64,000 nt of DNA from an uncultured Caulobacterales bacterium (GCA_903840435.1 CAIMFV010000046.1:1-64000); one strand, 5' to 3'. Counted from the stretch's first letter, positions 35,753 to 45,399 are shown. Notes: generated by a model from the letters alone, not told the origin. Translations and numbers: made by a program.

Positions 35753-36370
35753 ATGTCGCACCACACACCCTTTCCCAACCAAACCTTCAATTCTGGCTCT
35801 GTCGGCAGTTACCTGGCCGACTATGCAGCAAGCCTCGCCCATGTGTTCGCCACCCTCGACACGGTGGCGCTGGAGCAGATCAAGACCGCCGTTCAGCAGG
35901 CGTCGGCCAATGGCCGTCGGGTTTATGCCATTGGCAATGGCGGTTCCGCCGCCATTGCCGACCATCTCTGCTGCGATTTGACCAAGGGTTGCGACCATTC
36001 GGGCCATCCGCCGATTCGCGTCCATCCCCTCGCCTCCAGCCTGTCACTCTATACCGCGCTCGCCAATGATTGCGGCTTTGACAAGGTCTTCTCCACGCAA
36101 CTCGCCTATTATGCCGACCCCGGCGATGTGCTGATCGCCATTTCATCCTCAGGCGAGAGCGCCAACATTTTGGCCGCCGTCGACGCCGCCAAGGCCCGCA
36201 AGGTTCTGACGATTGGCATTGCCGGTTTCGCGGGCGGCCAGTTGGTCAAGGCCGCCGACATTGGGTTACATCTTGACGCGAAGAACTACGGCGTTGTCGA
36301 AGACGCCACGCAATCGGTCATGCACATCCTGGCACAGGTCATCGCCGCTGAGCGGCGCGGCCTCGGCTAG
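35753..36370 (+). CDS. gmhA: SIS-domain phosphoheptose isomerase (GmhA-like)
   Basis: 205 residues. The SIS domain shows RVYAIGNGGSAAIADHLCCDLTKGC and VLIAISSSGESANILAAVDAAKARKV, the two phosphosugar-binding loops, and the C-terminal VEDATQSVMHILAQ motif with the Glu and His of GmhA. GmhA turns sedoheptulose 7-phosphate into D-glycero-D-manno-heptose 7-phosphate. The cytidylyltransferase-kinase fusion at 60.9-62.4 kb could supply the next steps; no gmhB phosphatase is in the window. First gene of the plus-strand glycan arm. Confidence 0.85.
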   Translation: MSHHTPFPNQTFNSGSVGSYLADYAASLAHVFATLDTVALEQIKTAVQQASANGRRVYAIGNGGSAAIADHLCCDLTKGCDHSGHPPIRVHPLASSLSLYTALANDCGFDKVFSTQLAYYADPGDVLIAISSSGESANILAAVDAAKARKVLTIGIAGFAGGQLVKAADIGLHLDAKNYGVVEDATQSVMHILAQVIAAERRGLG

Positions 36371-36414
36371 CGCCCCCCCTGGGTTTTGCCACCACGATGC
36401 GCTATTGCCACCCT

Positions 36415-38217
36415 ATGAGTCCTCATCTCGACACGCCCGCTTGCGCGCCTTCGCCAGAGCAGACCGTCGCTGGCTTCGTTGTCGCGGTGGTCAATGCGCT
36501 CGGCCCCGATACGGTTTTCTGTTTGACCGGCGGCATGGCCATGTACCTGAACCGGGCCATTGCGACCCAACCCGGCCTCGCCACGGTCTACTGTCATCAT
36601 GAACAGGCGTGCGTGGCAGCAGCCCAAGGCTATGCCTTAGCGCACGCCAGACCCCGGCTCGGCTTTGCGCTGGTCACATCAGGGCCGGGCGTCACCAACA
36701 CCATCACCAGCCTCTGTTCCGCCTATGGTGACTCGACGCCGCTGGTGGTCCTGGCCGGACAGATCAAGACCGCCGACATCGACACTTTGGGCCTCAGAAC
36801 CCACGGCGCCCAAGAGGTCCGCTCGCTTGAGATTGTCGCGCCGTGCGTCAAGCTCGCCAAGCGACTGACCGCCGACGGACTTGAGACAGACCTGCCGCTG
36901 TGGCTGGCCGAGGCGATGGGCGGAAGGCCGGGACCAGTCTTTATCGAAATTCCCCTCGACGTGCAAAATAGCCCCTTCCCGCATACATCCTTAGACGTCG
37001 CGCGGGTCCGCCAAGCCGTGCTTGATCAGCTGGCCAAGGTGCAAAGCGAATTTGATGTGGAAAAAATGGCTGGCCTCCTCACCTGGCTGTCCGAAGGCGC
37101 GCGTCCGGTGATCTATCTCGGCGGCGGCTGTCGGCTGGCAGGCGCGGGCCCAGCAGCGCTGGCCTTTGCCGAGGAAGCGTCGATCCCTATCACCCATTCC
37201 TGGGTCACCTCGGATATGATCAGTCGCGATCACCGGCTGAATTTTGGTCCGCCCGGCGGCTTAGCCCCCATCTGGTCGAATCGCATCCTGTTCGATGCAG
37301 ATCGGGTGCTCTTTCTCGGCGCACGCCTTGACCTTGGGACGACAGCGTTTCAACGCGACGCCTTTGGCGCCCAGGCCGCCCGCGTCATGGTCGATGTGGA
37401 TACCGCCGAGTTGGCGAAATTTGACGGACTTGAGCGGGTCGAGACTTTCTCATTTGATCTCAGTCTCTTCACCAAAACGGTTGAGATTTGGCGGCAAGGA
37501 AAATCAAGCCCGGTCTCCCATCAAGCTTGGTGCGCAGCCTGTACGGACCTTCGGGCGCAGGGGCGCGCTGAGGAACAGCAAAAGCTGTCGGTCGCCCGCC
37601 TGACCACATATACGGTGGCCGAGGCCATTTCCGCCTGGAACGGGGCCCAGGTCCTGGTCTGTACCGGGTCCGGTGCGGCCTCAGAAACCTTCATTCGCTT
37701 CTTTCACCCACCGCCCGGGACGCGCTTCTTTTTTGGCGGGTCGCTAGGGGCCATGGGACTCGCCCTTCCCCATGCCGTCGGCGCATGTTTTGCCGGCCAA
37801 GGGCGGGTGGCCTGTCTCGACGGCGATGGCGGCTTGATGCTGAACCTGCAAGAACTTGCAACCCTCGCCGCCCACCGGCCCAAGGGGTTCGTGCTGTTTG
37901 TCTTCAATAATGGCGGCTATCTCTCGATCAAGAATTCCCAGGCCCGCCATTTTGGCGCGGTCGAGGGCGCAACCTCTGAGACGGGCCTTTTCCTGCCTGC
38001 TGCCGATAAGCTCAGCGCAGCTTTCAATTTCGACCACCATCGCATTGAAACCCTTGAAGCTTTACATGCGCTGCTGCCAAACCTGTCACCGGATGGGCCG
38101 CCCTGCCTCGTCGAGCTCATCCTCGATCCAAACGAGCATCGTGGGCCATCGGTCAAAACGATCATTCACCCTGACGGCCGGATTGCCTCCAGCTCGCTCG
38201 CCGAAATTGCCTGGTAG
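36415..38217 (+). CDS. ThDP-dependent acetolactate synthase-like enzyme (YerE-like candidate)
   Basis: 600 residues from ATG 36415 (ATG 36397 is also in frame; neither has a clear Shine-Dalgarno). Three-domain ThDP enzyme: PYR domain with the activating Glu63 in YCHHEQACVAAAQGYALA and LVTSGPGVTNTITSLCSAYGDSTPLVVLAGQ; central domain with VIYLGGGCRLAG; and PP domain with CLDGDGGLMLNLQELATLAAH and the metal-binding NNGGYLSIKN. It sits among sugar-modification genes instead of amino-acid genes. YerE, an acetolactate synthase relative, adds a two-carbon unit to CDP-4-keto-3,6-dideoxyhexose, and a DdhC-like gene making that substrate class lies at the right edge. That assignment is inference. Confidence 0.82.
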   Translation: MSPHLDTPACAPSPEQTVAGFVVAVVNALGPDTVFCLTGGMAMYLNRAIATQPGLATVYCHHEQACVAAAQGYALAHARPRLGFALVTSGPGVTNTITSLCSAYGDSTPLVVLAGQIKTADIDTLGLRTHGAQEVRSLEIVAPCVKLAKRLTADGLETDLPLWLAEAMGGRPGPVFIEIPLDVQNSPFPHTSLDVARVRQAVLDQLAKVQSEFDVEKMAGLLTWLSEGARPVIYLGGGCRLAGAGPAALAFAEEASIPITHSWVTSDMISRDHRLNFGPPGGLAPIWSNRILFDADRVLFLGARLDLGTTAFQRDAFGAQAARVMVDVDTAELAKFDGLERVETFSFDLSLFTKTVEIWRQGKSSPVSHQAWCAACTDLRAQGRAEEQQKLSVARLTTYTVAEAISAWNGAQVLVCTGSGAASETFIRFFHPPPGTRFFFGGSLGAMGLALPHAVGACFAGQGRVACLDGDGGLMLNLQELATLAAHRPKGFVLFVFNNGGYLSIKNSQARHFGAVEGATSETGLFLPAADKLSAAFNFDHHRIETLEALHALLPNLSPDGPPCLVELILDPNEHRGPSVKTIIHPDGRIASSSLAEIAW

Positions 38218-38288
38218 CATGGCGTGGCGAGGCCCTGACTGTACACGGAGTTCTCGGGCCGATTGGCGGCGTGAGACGGCGGACCATC

Positions 38289-39164
38289 ATGACTGATCGC
38301 CCCTTCATCGCCGAGGTCTGCGTCTGTTGTGAGAGCCCGCGCCTGCAAAGGTCGCCCGCCGTCTTGATGCCCTTCCTCGGTGAGCGGATTTTTGGCTGGC
38401 GCCCGGTGCGGATCACTGAAGACTGGGGGATGCGCACCCTCGAAACGGGCATGGCCTATCCTCTGTGCAACTCGGTCCGTTGCGCCGACTGCGCCCACCT
38501 TTTTCTCGACATGCGTTTCAGCGACGACCAGATGAAGCGCCTTTATCACCGCTACCAGGACGCAGACTATGCAGCTTTGCGGGCCACCTATGAGCCAGAT
38601 TATTTAGAGCGCAATGCGCGGCTGACGGCTGGGATTACCTATTTGGACCAGGTTGAGCGCTTCCTCGCGCCTTTCACACCAAGCCAGCCTCGAATTTTAG
38701 ATTGGGGCGGCGGTCGTGGGCGAAACACGCCTTTCCCAGATGCGCGCGCCCTGCACCACGTCTATGACATTGCTGACGATGATCCGGTGGCGGGCGCGCA
38801 GATGGTTGACCGCGAGACTGCCCTGTCCGGGGGCTATGATCTTGTGGTTTGCAGCAATGTCCTCGAACACCTGCCCTATCCGATGGACACCCTTGACGAA
38901 ATTGCGAAGGCGGTTGGCCCTGAAACCGTCGTCTATTTCGAATTGCCCTACGAGAATGTCCAGCGACAGACAGGTGACGCACCCGAGGCCTTGACCCTCA
39001 AACGCCACTGGCACGAGCATATCAATTTCTTCAGCCGACGCTCGGTCTCGGTGGTTCTGCAGCGAGCAGGTTTTGAGGTGATCGCGCACGAGCTCGTCAA
39101 TGTGCTGCAGCCCCCAGCAGAGTCGTATAATTTCTTCATCGCCTGTCGAAAGGCCAAGGGGTGA
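38289..39164 (+). CDS. SAM-dependent methyltransferase with zinc-binding N-terminus
   Basis: 291 residues from ATG 38289 (the frame extends six codons upstream). The first 70 residues carry CxxC (Cys11/Cys14) and CxxC (Cys65/Cys68), matching the zinc-knuckle of sugar C-methyltransferases. SAM motif I is ILDWGGGRGRNTPF and the post-I acidic part is VYDIADDD; VVCSNVLEHLPYPMDTLDEI follows. The domain is close to methyltransferase 23/13 families, which include NDP-sugar C- and O-methylases. Its stop overlaps the next SDR gene as GTGA. Confidence 0.78.
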   Translation: MTDRPFIAEVCVCCESPRLQRSPAVLMPFLGERIFGWRPVRITEDWGMRTLETGMAYPLCNSVRCADCAHLFLDMRFSDDQMKRLYHRYQDADYAALRATYEPDYLERNARLTAGITYLDQVERFLAPFTPSQPRILDWGGGRGRNTPFPDARALHHVYDIADDDPVAGAQMVDRETALSGGYDLVVCSNVLEHLPYPMDTLDEIAKAVGPETVVYFELPYENVQRQTGDAPEALTLKRHWHEHINFFSRRSVSVVLQRAGFEVIAHELVNVLQPPAESYNFFIACRKAKG

Positions 39165-40231
39165 CCCCGATCATTGCGGCCGATCTTGACACCATTCTCG
39201 ACGCCCCATTGGCGTGGGAGCGGTTTGCGGGCAAGACGATCTTAATTGCCGGCGCGGGTGGGTTTCTTCCCGCCTGGATGGTCTGGACCCTGGCAAGGCT
39301 GAACCAGCGCAGCGGTCGCGCGCCCTGTAGGATCATAGCCTTGGTTCGTGATCCCAAGCGTGCCGAGGCCCGCCTCGGCCATCTGGCAACGGACCCGAAT
39401 GTTCTGCTTGTGCAAGCTGATGTCGCACAGGTGAGCGCAGATGTGCTGGCGCAATTTGGCCCGTTCTCCTTCCTCATTCACGCCGCCAGCGCCGCCGCTC
39501 CGACAGCCTATCTCAAAGACCCTGTCGGCACGGTTTTGGCCAATATTGTCGGGGTCAATACGCTGCTCGACTTGGCAAGGCGCGACGGGGCTGAAGGCGT
39601 CCTCTATTTCTCAAGCGGCGAGGTTTATGGGGAGACCGGTCCGGGCCTAATCAGCGAAAGCGATTATGGCTATCTCGATCCGACCAAGCTCCGGTCCTGT
39701 TATGGCGAAGCCAAGCGCGCGGCGGAAACCTTGTGTGTGGCCCATCATGAACAGTTTGGCGTTCCGGTCCGCATTGTTCGGCCGTTGCACACCTATGGTC
39801 CCGGCATCTCGCTCAATGACGGTCGGGTATTTTCCGATTTCGTCGCCGACATTGTCTCACGCCGCGATCTCGTCTTGCGCAGCGATGGATCGGCAAAACG
39901 CCCCTTCTGCTACGTCGCCGATGCGACGCTTGGCTTCTTCACCGTGCTGTTGAAAGGCAACGACGCCACCCCCTATATGGTCGGCAATCCGCAAGGACTT
40001 GTCAGCATAAAGGAACTGGCCCTGTTGCTGACCCGCGAAGCGTTTCCTGAGCGTGGCCTCTCGGTTCGCTTTGCCTCCCCTGAGGACGCACTGCCAAAAA
40101 CCCCGATCAGCGGCTCCTTGCCAGATATCCGTCGGATCCAGCACCTCGGATGGGTGCCAACCACCTCAGTCATCACAGGTTTTCGTCGCACCGTGATGAG
40201 CTTTGAAAGCCAAGGAAGTCAGTTGGCTTAA
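39161..40231 (+). CDS. Extended SDR, NAD-dependent epimerase/dehydratase
   Basis: 356 residues from GTG 39161. The nucleotide-binding loop is ILIAGAGGFLPAWM, where the third Gly of the usual GxxGxxG is replaced by Pro. Catalytic residues fit FSSGEVYGE (Ser) and CYGEAKRAAE (Tyr-x-x-x-Lys); RPFCYVADATLGFF is the usual substrate-domain motif. It would act on a nucleotide-activated sugar, epimerising, dehydrating or reducing it. Co-translated with the methyltransferase before it. Confidence 0.88.
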   Translation: MTPIIAADLDTILDAPLAWERFAGKTILIAGAGGFLPAWMVWTLARLNQRSGRAPCRIIALVRDPKRAEARLGHLATDPNVLLVQADVAQVSADVLAQFGPFSFLIHAASAAAPTAYLKDPVGTVLANIVGVNTLLDLARRDGAEGVLYFSSGEVYGETGPGLISESDYGYLDPTKLRSCYGEAKRAAETLCVAHHEQFGVPVRIVRPLHTYGPGISLNDGRVFSDFVADIVSRRDLVLRSDGSAKRPFCYVADATLGFFTVLLKGNDATPYMVGNPQGLVSIKELALLLTREAFPERGLSVRFASPEDALPKTPISGSLPDIRRIQHLGWVPTTSVITGFRRTVMSFESQGSQLA

Positions 40232-40346
40232 AAAAATACAGACGCAGGCGCAAGGAATCGCGTTTAGAGGCAGACTGAAACGTTAGAAGGCGAGGCCAGC
40301 GCCAGGGCATGTCGCGCGCCCTCTCCCGAACGAGGAGTCATCGTCA

Positions 40347-41567
40347 ATGACGGCCACAAACCTCCTGCCGCTGGAATGGCCGATTGCGGAAACCCACCTT
40401 CCTGAACGCCGCGAACGGCCAGTATTGAGCATTATTATACCAACCTACAACCGTACGGTTGAAATGGTGCAAGCCGTTGAAAGTATATACGAACAAATAA
40501 ATAGCGATCTCGCTCGAAAAGCAGAGGTTATAATTAGCGACAATGCCTCCGGACCCGAACACCAAGAGGCCATTCGAAATCTGGCACGGAGATTTCCTGG
40601 GCTTTGCTACTATTTCAACGCCTTGAATGGCGATGCCGAGCTGCAATGGTTGACGGCGCCGCACCGCGCGCGCGGCGAGTGGACGTGGCTGTTTGGCGAC
40701 GACGACCTTTTGGCGACCGGCGGTGTTGAGCATGTGGTCCGCCGCTTGGAAGCCGAGCGTCCCTACTTTCTGACCCTCAACCGCTGTGTGGTGGATAATG
40801 AATTGAAGCGGGTGTTGTCGACTTCGAAACACAATGCCCCAAGCGCCAGCTTCCCGACCATCATCGATCTTTCCGTCTATATCGGCATCGACCAACTGAG
40901 CTTTATCACCTCTCAGGTCTATCACACCGAGACAGCCAAGTCCGTCGACGTCAACGCCTATCACCAAAGACGTTCGGGCTATGCACAAATTGCCTATTAT
41001 GTTGAGGCGTTTGCGGACCTGCCTTCAGCCTATGAGGCGGAGGTCTTTGTTATTCACCGGTGGCACCCAGAAGACCACCTCAAGCACTCCATTCAGTTTC
41101 GCCACCTGTCCACCTATTTGCCTCGGGATTTCGCATTTGTCCGTGAGCGGACGGGAATGCCGCGCGATCTGATGGAGCGCCTTGGCGGCGTCAAGTCGGC
41201 CGATATTCGCCGGCAGCATCGAGTGACCTTTGTTGACTATGTCCTGCACTATCTGTTTGCCGCGATCACAACCGGACCTGTCGACCCGAACGAGTGGGAA
41301 TTCTTGGAAGCCGAGGCGACCAATTGGCGCGCTGACCGACTGGCCGCGGTCCAAAAAGCGCATCAGCTTTATGACGAACTCGCCAAGCATCGCCACGAGG
41401 TGCTGGTCAGGAATGGGGAACTGCAACTGATCCAGGAAAAAGCTGGCATGCCCGACGCGTTAAAGCGCCTTGCATCGGCGACCCATAGCCACGAACTTAG
41501 CCTTTTGAATGAGCGGATTATGGTCTTATCGCGCGAGGCCTTAGCCATATCAGAGACCTATATCTAA
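40347..41567 (+). CDS. Family 2 glycosyltransferase
   Basis: 406 residues. The GT-A fold of family GT2 is seen in LSIIIPTYNRTVEMVQAVESI, AEVIISDNASG and the metal-binding WLFGDDDLLATGGVEH (DxD). The C-terminal half is unrelated to the catalytic domain and helical. The first 200 bases are distinctly more AT-rich than the flanks. It should transfer a sugar in assembly of the surface glycan on the cytosolic side. Upstream gap 115 bases. Confidence 0.9.
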   Translation: MTATNLLPLEWPIAETHLPERRERPVLSIIIPTYNRTVEMVQAVESIYEQINSDLARKAEVIISDNASGPEHQEAIRNLARRFPGLCYYFNALNGDAELQWLTAPHRARGEWTWLFGDDDLLATGGVEHVVRRLEAERPYFLTLNRCVVDNELKRVLSTSKHNAPSASFPTIIDLSVYIGIDQLSFITSQVYHTETAKSVDVNAYHQRRSGYAQIAYYVEAFADLPSAYEAEVFVIHRWHPEDHLKHSIQFRHLSTYLPRDFAFVRERTGMPRDLMERLGGVKSADIRRQHRVTFVDYVLHYLFAAITTGPVDPNEWEFLEAEATNWRADRLAAVQKAHQLYDELAKHRHEVLVRNGELQLIQEKAGMPDALKRLASATHSHELSLLNERIMVLSREALAISETYI

Positions 41568-41606
41568 AATCGCCTTCCGCATCTCACGCCACCTTGGGGC
41601 CTCGCC

Positions 41607-42662
41607 GTGTACGCATCCACATTTGGTCTCGACTATTGGAAGGCCGCGTTAGACTACTGGCGGGACCCGGATCAGAAGTCGTGGATCCTCGTCAATCCCG
41701 CAGCGTTGGGCGATACCTGGTGCACCTGCGCTCTGGCTGGTGCGTTTCGAAAGACCTATGGCGGCCCCCTAACCCTGGTCATCGGCGAACACCAAAGGGC
41801 GGTCGCCGACATGTATGCGCATCAGTTTGATCGTATCATCACCTGGGAGCCTGAGCGGCTCGGACGCTTCTGTATTCGTCTGATGGGCGCCGGTCACTTC
41901 GACATGGACGAGCCCATCATTGCCCATCCCGCCTGGCACGGCACAGGCAACCAAATTTTCCGGATGATGATCCGCTTGCGCTATCCCGAAAAAGGCGGGC
42001 TAAACTTTCTTGACCAATGGCGGATGATGCTGCGCCTGCCGTGGGATGCGCCCATTGAGCGGCCCCGTGTACCGGACGCTTGGCGGGAAGAGGCATTGCA
42101 CTATGCGAAGGCGCTCAATATGCCGCTCGGCGAAAGCGTGATCATTTTCCCCGATAACAACACCAATCCCCCCCTTCCGGCCTCGGTTTGGGAAAAATTG
42201 GCGCGCGCCTATTCCGACCTTGGCTTGACCGTCTACACCAACCTTGCGGGCAATCGCCAAGGTCAACGCCGCGAACCGCTGATCGGGACGCGCCCGATTA
42301 CGATCAATTTGCAAAATGCGATCCCCTTGGTGGAGCTTGCTGGGCGTTATGCCACCATGGCCAACGGCATGCAGGGCTTGCTGCAAGGCTCCGGAATCAA
42401 AGCCAAGCACACCTACCTCATCCACGATGCGCCCAAGGGGCGGATTTGGGGCAATCTCGGCTATGAGGTCGATGATATGATGATGCAAAGCAGCCACTGC
42501 ACCGGCGTCATCGCCCCGCCCTACTTCGAATATCTCGTCAATGAACAGACCATGACAGTTCAGCTTGCGGCAGAAATCGCCCGCGACAATCCTGATCTTA
42601 TCGCAAAATTTTTTATCTCCCCAGACGAGGTTGTGCGGCAGCGACCCGAGGCGAACGCGTAA
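41607..42662 (+). CDS. GT-B-like protein resembling heptosyltransferases (GT9-like)
   Basis: 351 residues from GTG 41607 (GGGG about eight bases upstream). The opening WILVNPAALGDTWCTCALAGAFRKTYGG resembles the GDxxxxxP loop of family 9 glycosyltransferases (heptosyltransferases), and SVIIFPDNNTNPPLPASVWEKLARAYSDLGLTVYTN resembles the nucleotide-sugar domain. The C-terminal acceptor part departs from canonical WaaC/WaaF. A heptosyltransferase role would suit the nearby gmhA and HldE-like genes, but similarity is partial. Confidence 0.55.
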   Translation: MYASTFGLDYWKAALDYWRDPDQKSWILVNPAALGDTWCTCALAGAFRKTYGGPLTLVIGEHQRAVADMYAHQFDRIITWEPERLGRFCIRLMGAGHFDMDEPIIAHPAWHGTGNQIFRMMIRLRYPEKGGLNFLDQWRMMLRLPWDAPIERPRVPDAWREEALHYAKALNMPLGESVIIFPDNNTNPPLPASVWEKLARAYSDLGLTVYTNLAGNRQGQRREPLIGTRPITINLQNAIPLVELAGRYATMANGMQGLLQGSGIKAKHTYLIHDAPKGRIWGNLGYEVDDMMMQSSHCTGVIAPPYFEYLVNEQTMTVQLAAEIARDNPDLIAKFFISPDEVVRQRPEANA

Positions 42663-42847
42663 GTTGAATTAGAAACCAGAAAGAGAGGCTTTGGCTTTTG
42701 CAGCGTCAGTCTTAAACTGAGCAAGTCAGATCAGGTTTAATGATTCGGGCGAAGTGCGCATTGGGTCGTTCTTCGTAGGTTTGAATTCCCGTTTCTATTG
42801 ATCCCTTGGGTTTGAACGCCGACCTAAGCTTGCCGAGAGTGCGTACG

Positions 42848-44449
42848 ATGCAGCAGATCGCCGACAACACCCACCTCCGCGAAACCGGAGACGAAAATCT
42901 CCAAAAAGCCGCTGCGGCCTTTATGCTGAACCCCCAGGTCTTGGAGGAAATATATAAATACGTCGATCAGCTTGTCGATCATGTGTCGTCAGGCGGGTCA
43001 ATGGCTCCCTTCCAAGCTGACCTCAATGCGCTCTTTTCGGCAGCCTTTCCCTTAACCACGCCCGCCCCCGCCCATTCACAAGCGGTGATGACGGAAGTTA
43101 CGGCCTATTATCGTCAAGTGGCCAATTTACCCTATCCCGTTGGCTACAGCGTCTCCCCCTTCTGGGATCGCAAACAAAGGGGCTTGGCAGAGGTGGCCTT
43201 GGCGCTGCACGACCCGCGCCACGTGGTAATTTTGGCGCAGATTGGGCGTGTCTCCGGCTTTGACCACAGAATATTCGGCGATCTTGAATCGACGAATAAT
43301 GTTGTATCCGATAAACTCTCGATAATTCACAAGGACTTTGGAGTTTATGTTCCCCAAAATTATAACATTGAAGAGTCTGAATTCTCGATTGACTCCAGTC
43401 TTGTAAAATTTGGCGGTAAATCATACAGTAATATATTTCTAACCCACCTCCAATATTACCTTCGTACGGCTCACCTTGCCCCCCAAGGCCAAACAGCCCA
43501 GATTCTCGAAATTGGCGGCGGTTATGGCGGACTGGCGCGCATTTTCAAACTCGGCCTTGAGAACGTCAGGTATTGCATTGTCGACCTTCCAGGTTCGATT
43601 ATTTATTCCTACGTTTTCCTCAGATTGAACTTCCCCGATTCAAATATCGTTCTTGCAACGTCTAATGCGAGACTGTCAGGTGAGGTTATAAAATCAGCCG
43701 ATTTTATCCTATCCCCCGTGAACACGGCCGCCTGCATGGAAGGTCAGACCTTTGATTTGGCAATAAATACCGGCAGCATGCAGGAAATGAATTCTGATGC
43801 CGTCGATTATTTTATGAATTATATAGAAAGCATCACTTACTGTACGCATTTTTACAGCTTCAACTACTTTCCCTCAATTAAAGAGTGCTACACTGAAACC
43901 AGTGGCATGCAGTCGGAAGAGCAAGTTAATCTGATTTGTCCCAAAATTGGCCCGCAGTGGGACGCGCTTTATACGCGGATGAACACGCCGGGCCTGGTGA
44001 TGGACTGCTCCTCGCGCAACTGGCTTGAAATCATCCTTCAACGCACCGACCCCGCGGCGGATCATTCGGCGCGAGCCAAGGCCCATTACGAAGCCTCTCT
44101 TGGTCTGCCGCTGATGTCAGATACATGGTTACATCACGCCTTGATGGCGGCCTTTAGTGATCCGACCGAGGACCATGTGCGGAATTTGCTGAACGGCATT
44201 GAGCTGTTCTTTTTTGCCGATCTCGATAAGCCCAACTACATGTTCTATCCTGACGCCCCAAACCACAAGGTGCGCTACTATTCCCCAGCCTGGCCGAAAT
44301 TGCCTATCTATACCCAACCTATGGAAATCAACACTGAGCTCCGGCGGGCGATGTTCGAACTCTTAGGCGAGGTGCGATACTTCCGCACCCTTTGCCAGAC
44401 GCGCAGCGCGTTGGCGAAGTTGAGTACCGATGCGGGAGGCCATCGCTGA
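42848..44449 (+). CDS. Putative sugar O-methyltransferase (NanM/TIGR04371-like)
   Basis: 533 residues from ATG 42848. The central domain has ILEIGGGYGGLARIFKLGL and YCIVDLPGSIIYSYVFLRLNFP, matching a family of putative sugar O-methyltransferases, with LAINTGSMQEMN following. A large N-terminal region (about 1-200) of unknown role and a C-terminal tail surround it. The middle of the gene (roughly 43270-43900) is markedly AT-rich, with ATA and TTA codons rare elsewhere in the window, pointing to separate origin. Preceded by a 185-base gap that may hold its own promoter. Confidence 0.75.
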   Translation: MQQIADNTHLRETGDENLQKAAAAFMLNPQVLEEIYKYVDQLVDHVSSGGSMAPFQADLNALFSAAFPLTTPAPAHSQAVMTEVTAYYRQVANLPYPVGYSVSPFWDRKQRGLAEVALALHDPRHVVILAQIGRVSGFDHRIFGDLESTNNVVSDKLSIIHKDFGVYVPQNYNIEESEFSIDSSLVKFGGKSYSNIFLTHLQYYLRTAHLAPQGQTAQILEIGGGYGGLARIFKLGLENVRYCIVDLPGSIIYSYVFLRLNFPDSNIVLATSNARLSGEVIKSADFILSPVNTAACMEGQTFDLAINTGSMQEMNSDAVDYFMNYIESITYCTHFYSFNYFPSIKECYTETSGMQSEEQVNLICPKIGPQWDALYTRMNTPGLVMDCSSRNWLEIILQRTDPAADHSARAKAHYEASLGLPLMSDTWLHHALMAAFSDPTEDHVRNLLNGIELFFFADLDKPNYMFYPDAPNHKVRYYSPAWPKLPIYTQPMEINTELRRAMFELLGEVRYFRTLCQTRSALAKLSTDAGGHR

Positions 44450-44589
44450 GCCGGTTGTGTGGGCATCTCATCGAGGTGCAAGCCTCAAACAAGGCGCGCC
44501 GATAAACCCCTGGATTTGATAGATATCAGCGCGACCTATCGGGCTTGGGTCTAGGCTTGCCAAGCGCCTGATCGAACGGAGTGAGGCCG

Positions 44590-45399
44590 ATGGATTTTGA
44601 TACTCAGCCCTTTTTCCGGGACGGATTTCAAATCTTCCGTGGCCTTGTTGCCTTAGACCGGGTTGCCGTCGTCAAGCAGAGACTAGAAACGCGCCTCAAT
44701 AGCGCCCTTGACCTGATGCGTCCGCTTGGGGTTCGCCCCGAGGTCGCCCATGCTGGGGGCGATATTCGGGCGCTGCTCGCTGCCCCCAATGCCCAATCCA
44801 TCGACATGGACCTCCGGGTCACCATGACCGGGAGCTTCCCACTTGATGTCCGGCTTGATCCGGTATTGCTGGAAATTCCGCACGATGAAAACCTGCAAAG
44901 GGTTTTGAAATCAGCGCTCAACACGTCCCATTTGCGCATGCACATGCCGCCTATGGCGAGGTTCATCTTTCCGGGTAATTTCGACGCTGGCGTGCCGCCC
45001 CACCAGGACGTTTCCTATAATCACCACATGTCCAATTTCCTCACCCTGTGGACGCCGCTGGTTGAAATTGATGAGGCCTGCGGCGGTGTCACAGTTTTTC
45101 GGGCAAGCGATAGGACCGAATTCTCAACCCAACTCTCGGCACTTGGGGTTTGGAATGAAGGGCTGGACACCGAGGGGCTAGAGCCGGTGAATTGCACGCC
45201 CATGTCACCCGGTGACGTGCTGATTTTCAACAAGCTGCTGATCCATCGCTCAATGCCCAATCTTTCCGATAGAATTCGCTTCAGTATGGATTATCGGTTT
45301 TTCGGTGATCAGGATTCAAGCTCGAAGCACTATCTCGACTTGAGCACCGGGCAGGTTATTGCGCCAAATGAGACGGGAAGAGCATCTTCAGATGAGTGA
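44590..45399 (+). CDS. Phytanoyl-CoA dioxygenase-family Fe(II)/2-oxoglutarate oxygenase
   Basis: 269 residues from ATG 44590 (GGAG eight bases ahead). The iron triad fits His138 and Asp140 in PHQDVSYNHH with a distal His219 in LLIHRSMPN; the 2-oxoglutarate Arg is likely Arg230 in SDRIRFSMDYR. PhyH enzymes hydroxylate or desaturate varied small molecules, including sugars and lipids in glycan pathways. Eight bases overlap with the TylF-like gene suggests joint modification of one product. Confidence 0.88.
   Translation: MDFDTQPFFRDGFQIFRGLVALDRVAVVKQRLETRLNSALDLMRPLGVRPEVAHAGGDIRALLAAPNAQSIDMDLRVTMTGSFPLDVRLDPVLLEIPHDENLQRVLKSALNTSHLRMHMPPMARFIFPGNFDAGVPPHQDVSYNHHMSNFLTLWTPLVEIDEACGGVTVFRASDRTEFSTQLSALGVWNEGLDTEGLEPVNCTPMSPGDVLIFNKLLIHRSMPNLSDRIRFSMDYRFFGDQDSSSKHYLDLSTGQVIAPNETGRASSDE

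Noticed and set aside
39161-40231. dTDP-glucose 4,6-dehydratase assignment
   Set aside because: The Gly-rich loop is altered and the dehydratase-specific residues were not identifiable, so it is kept as a general SDR.
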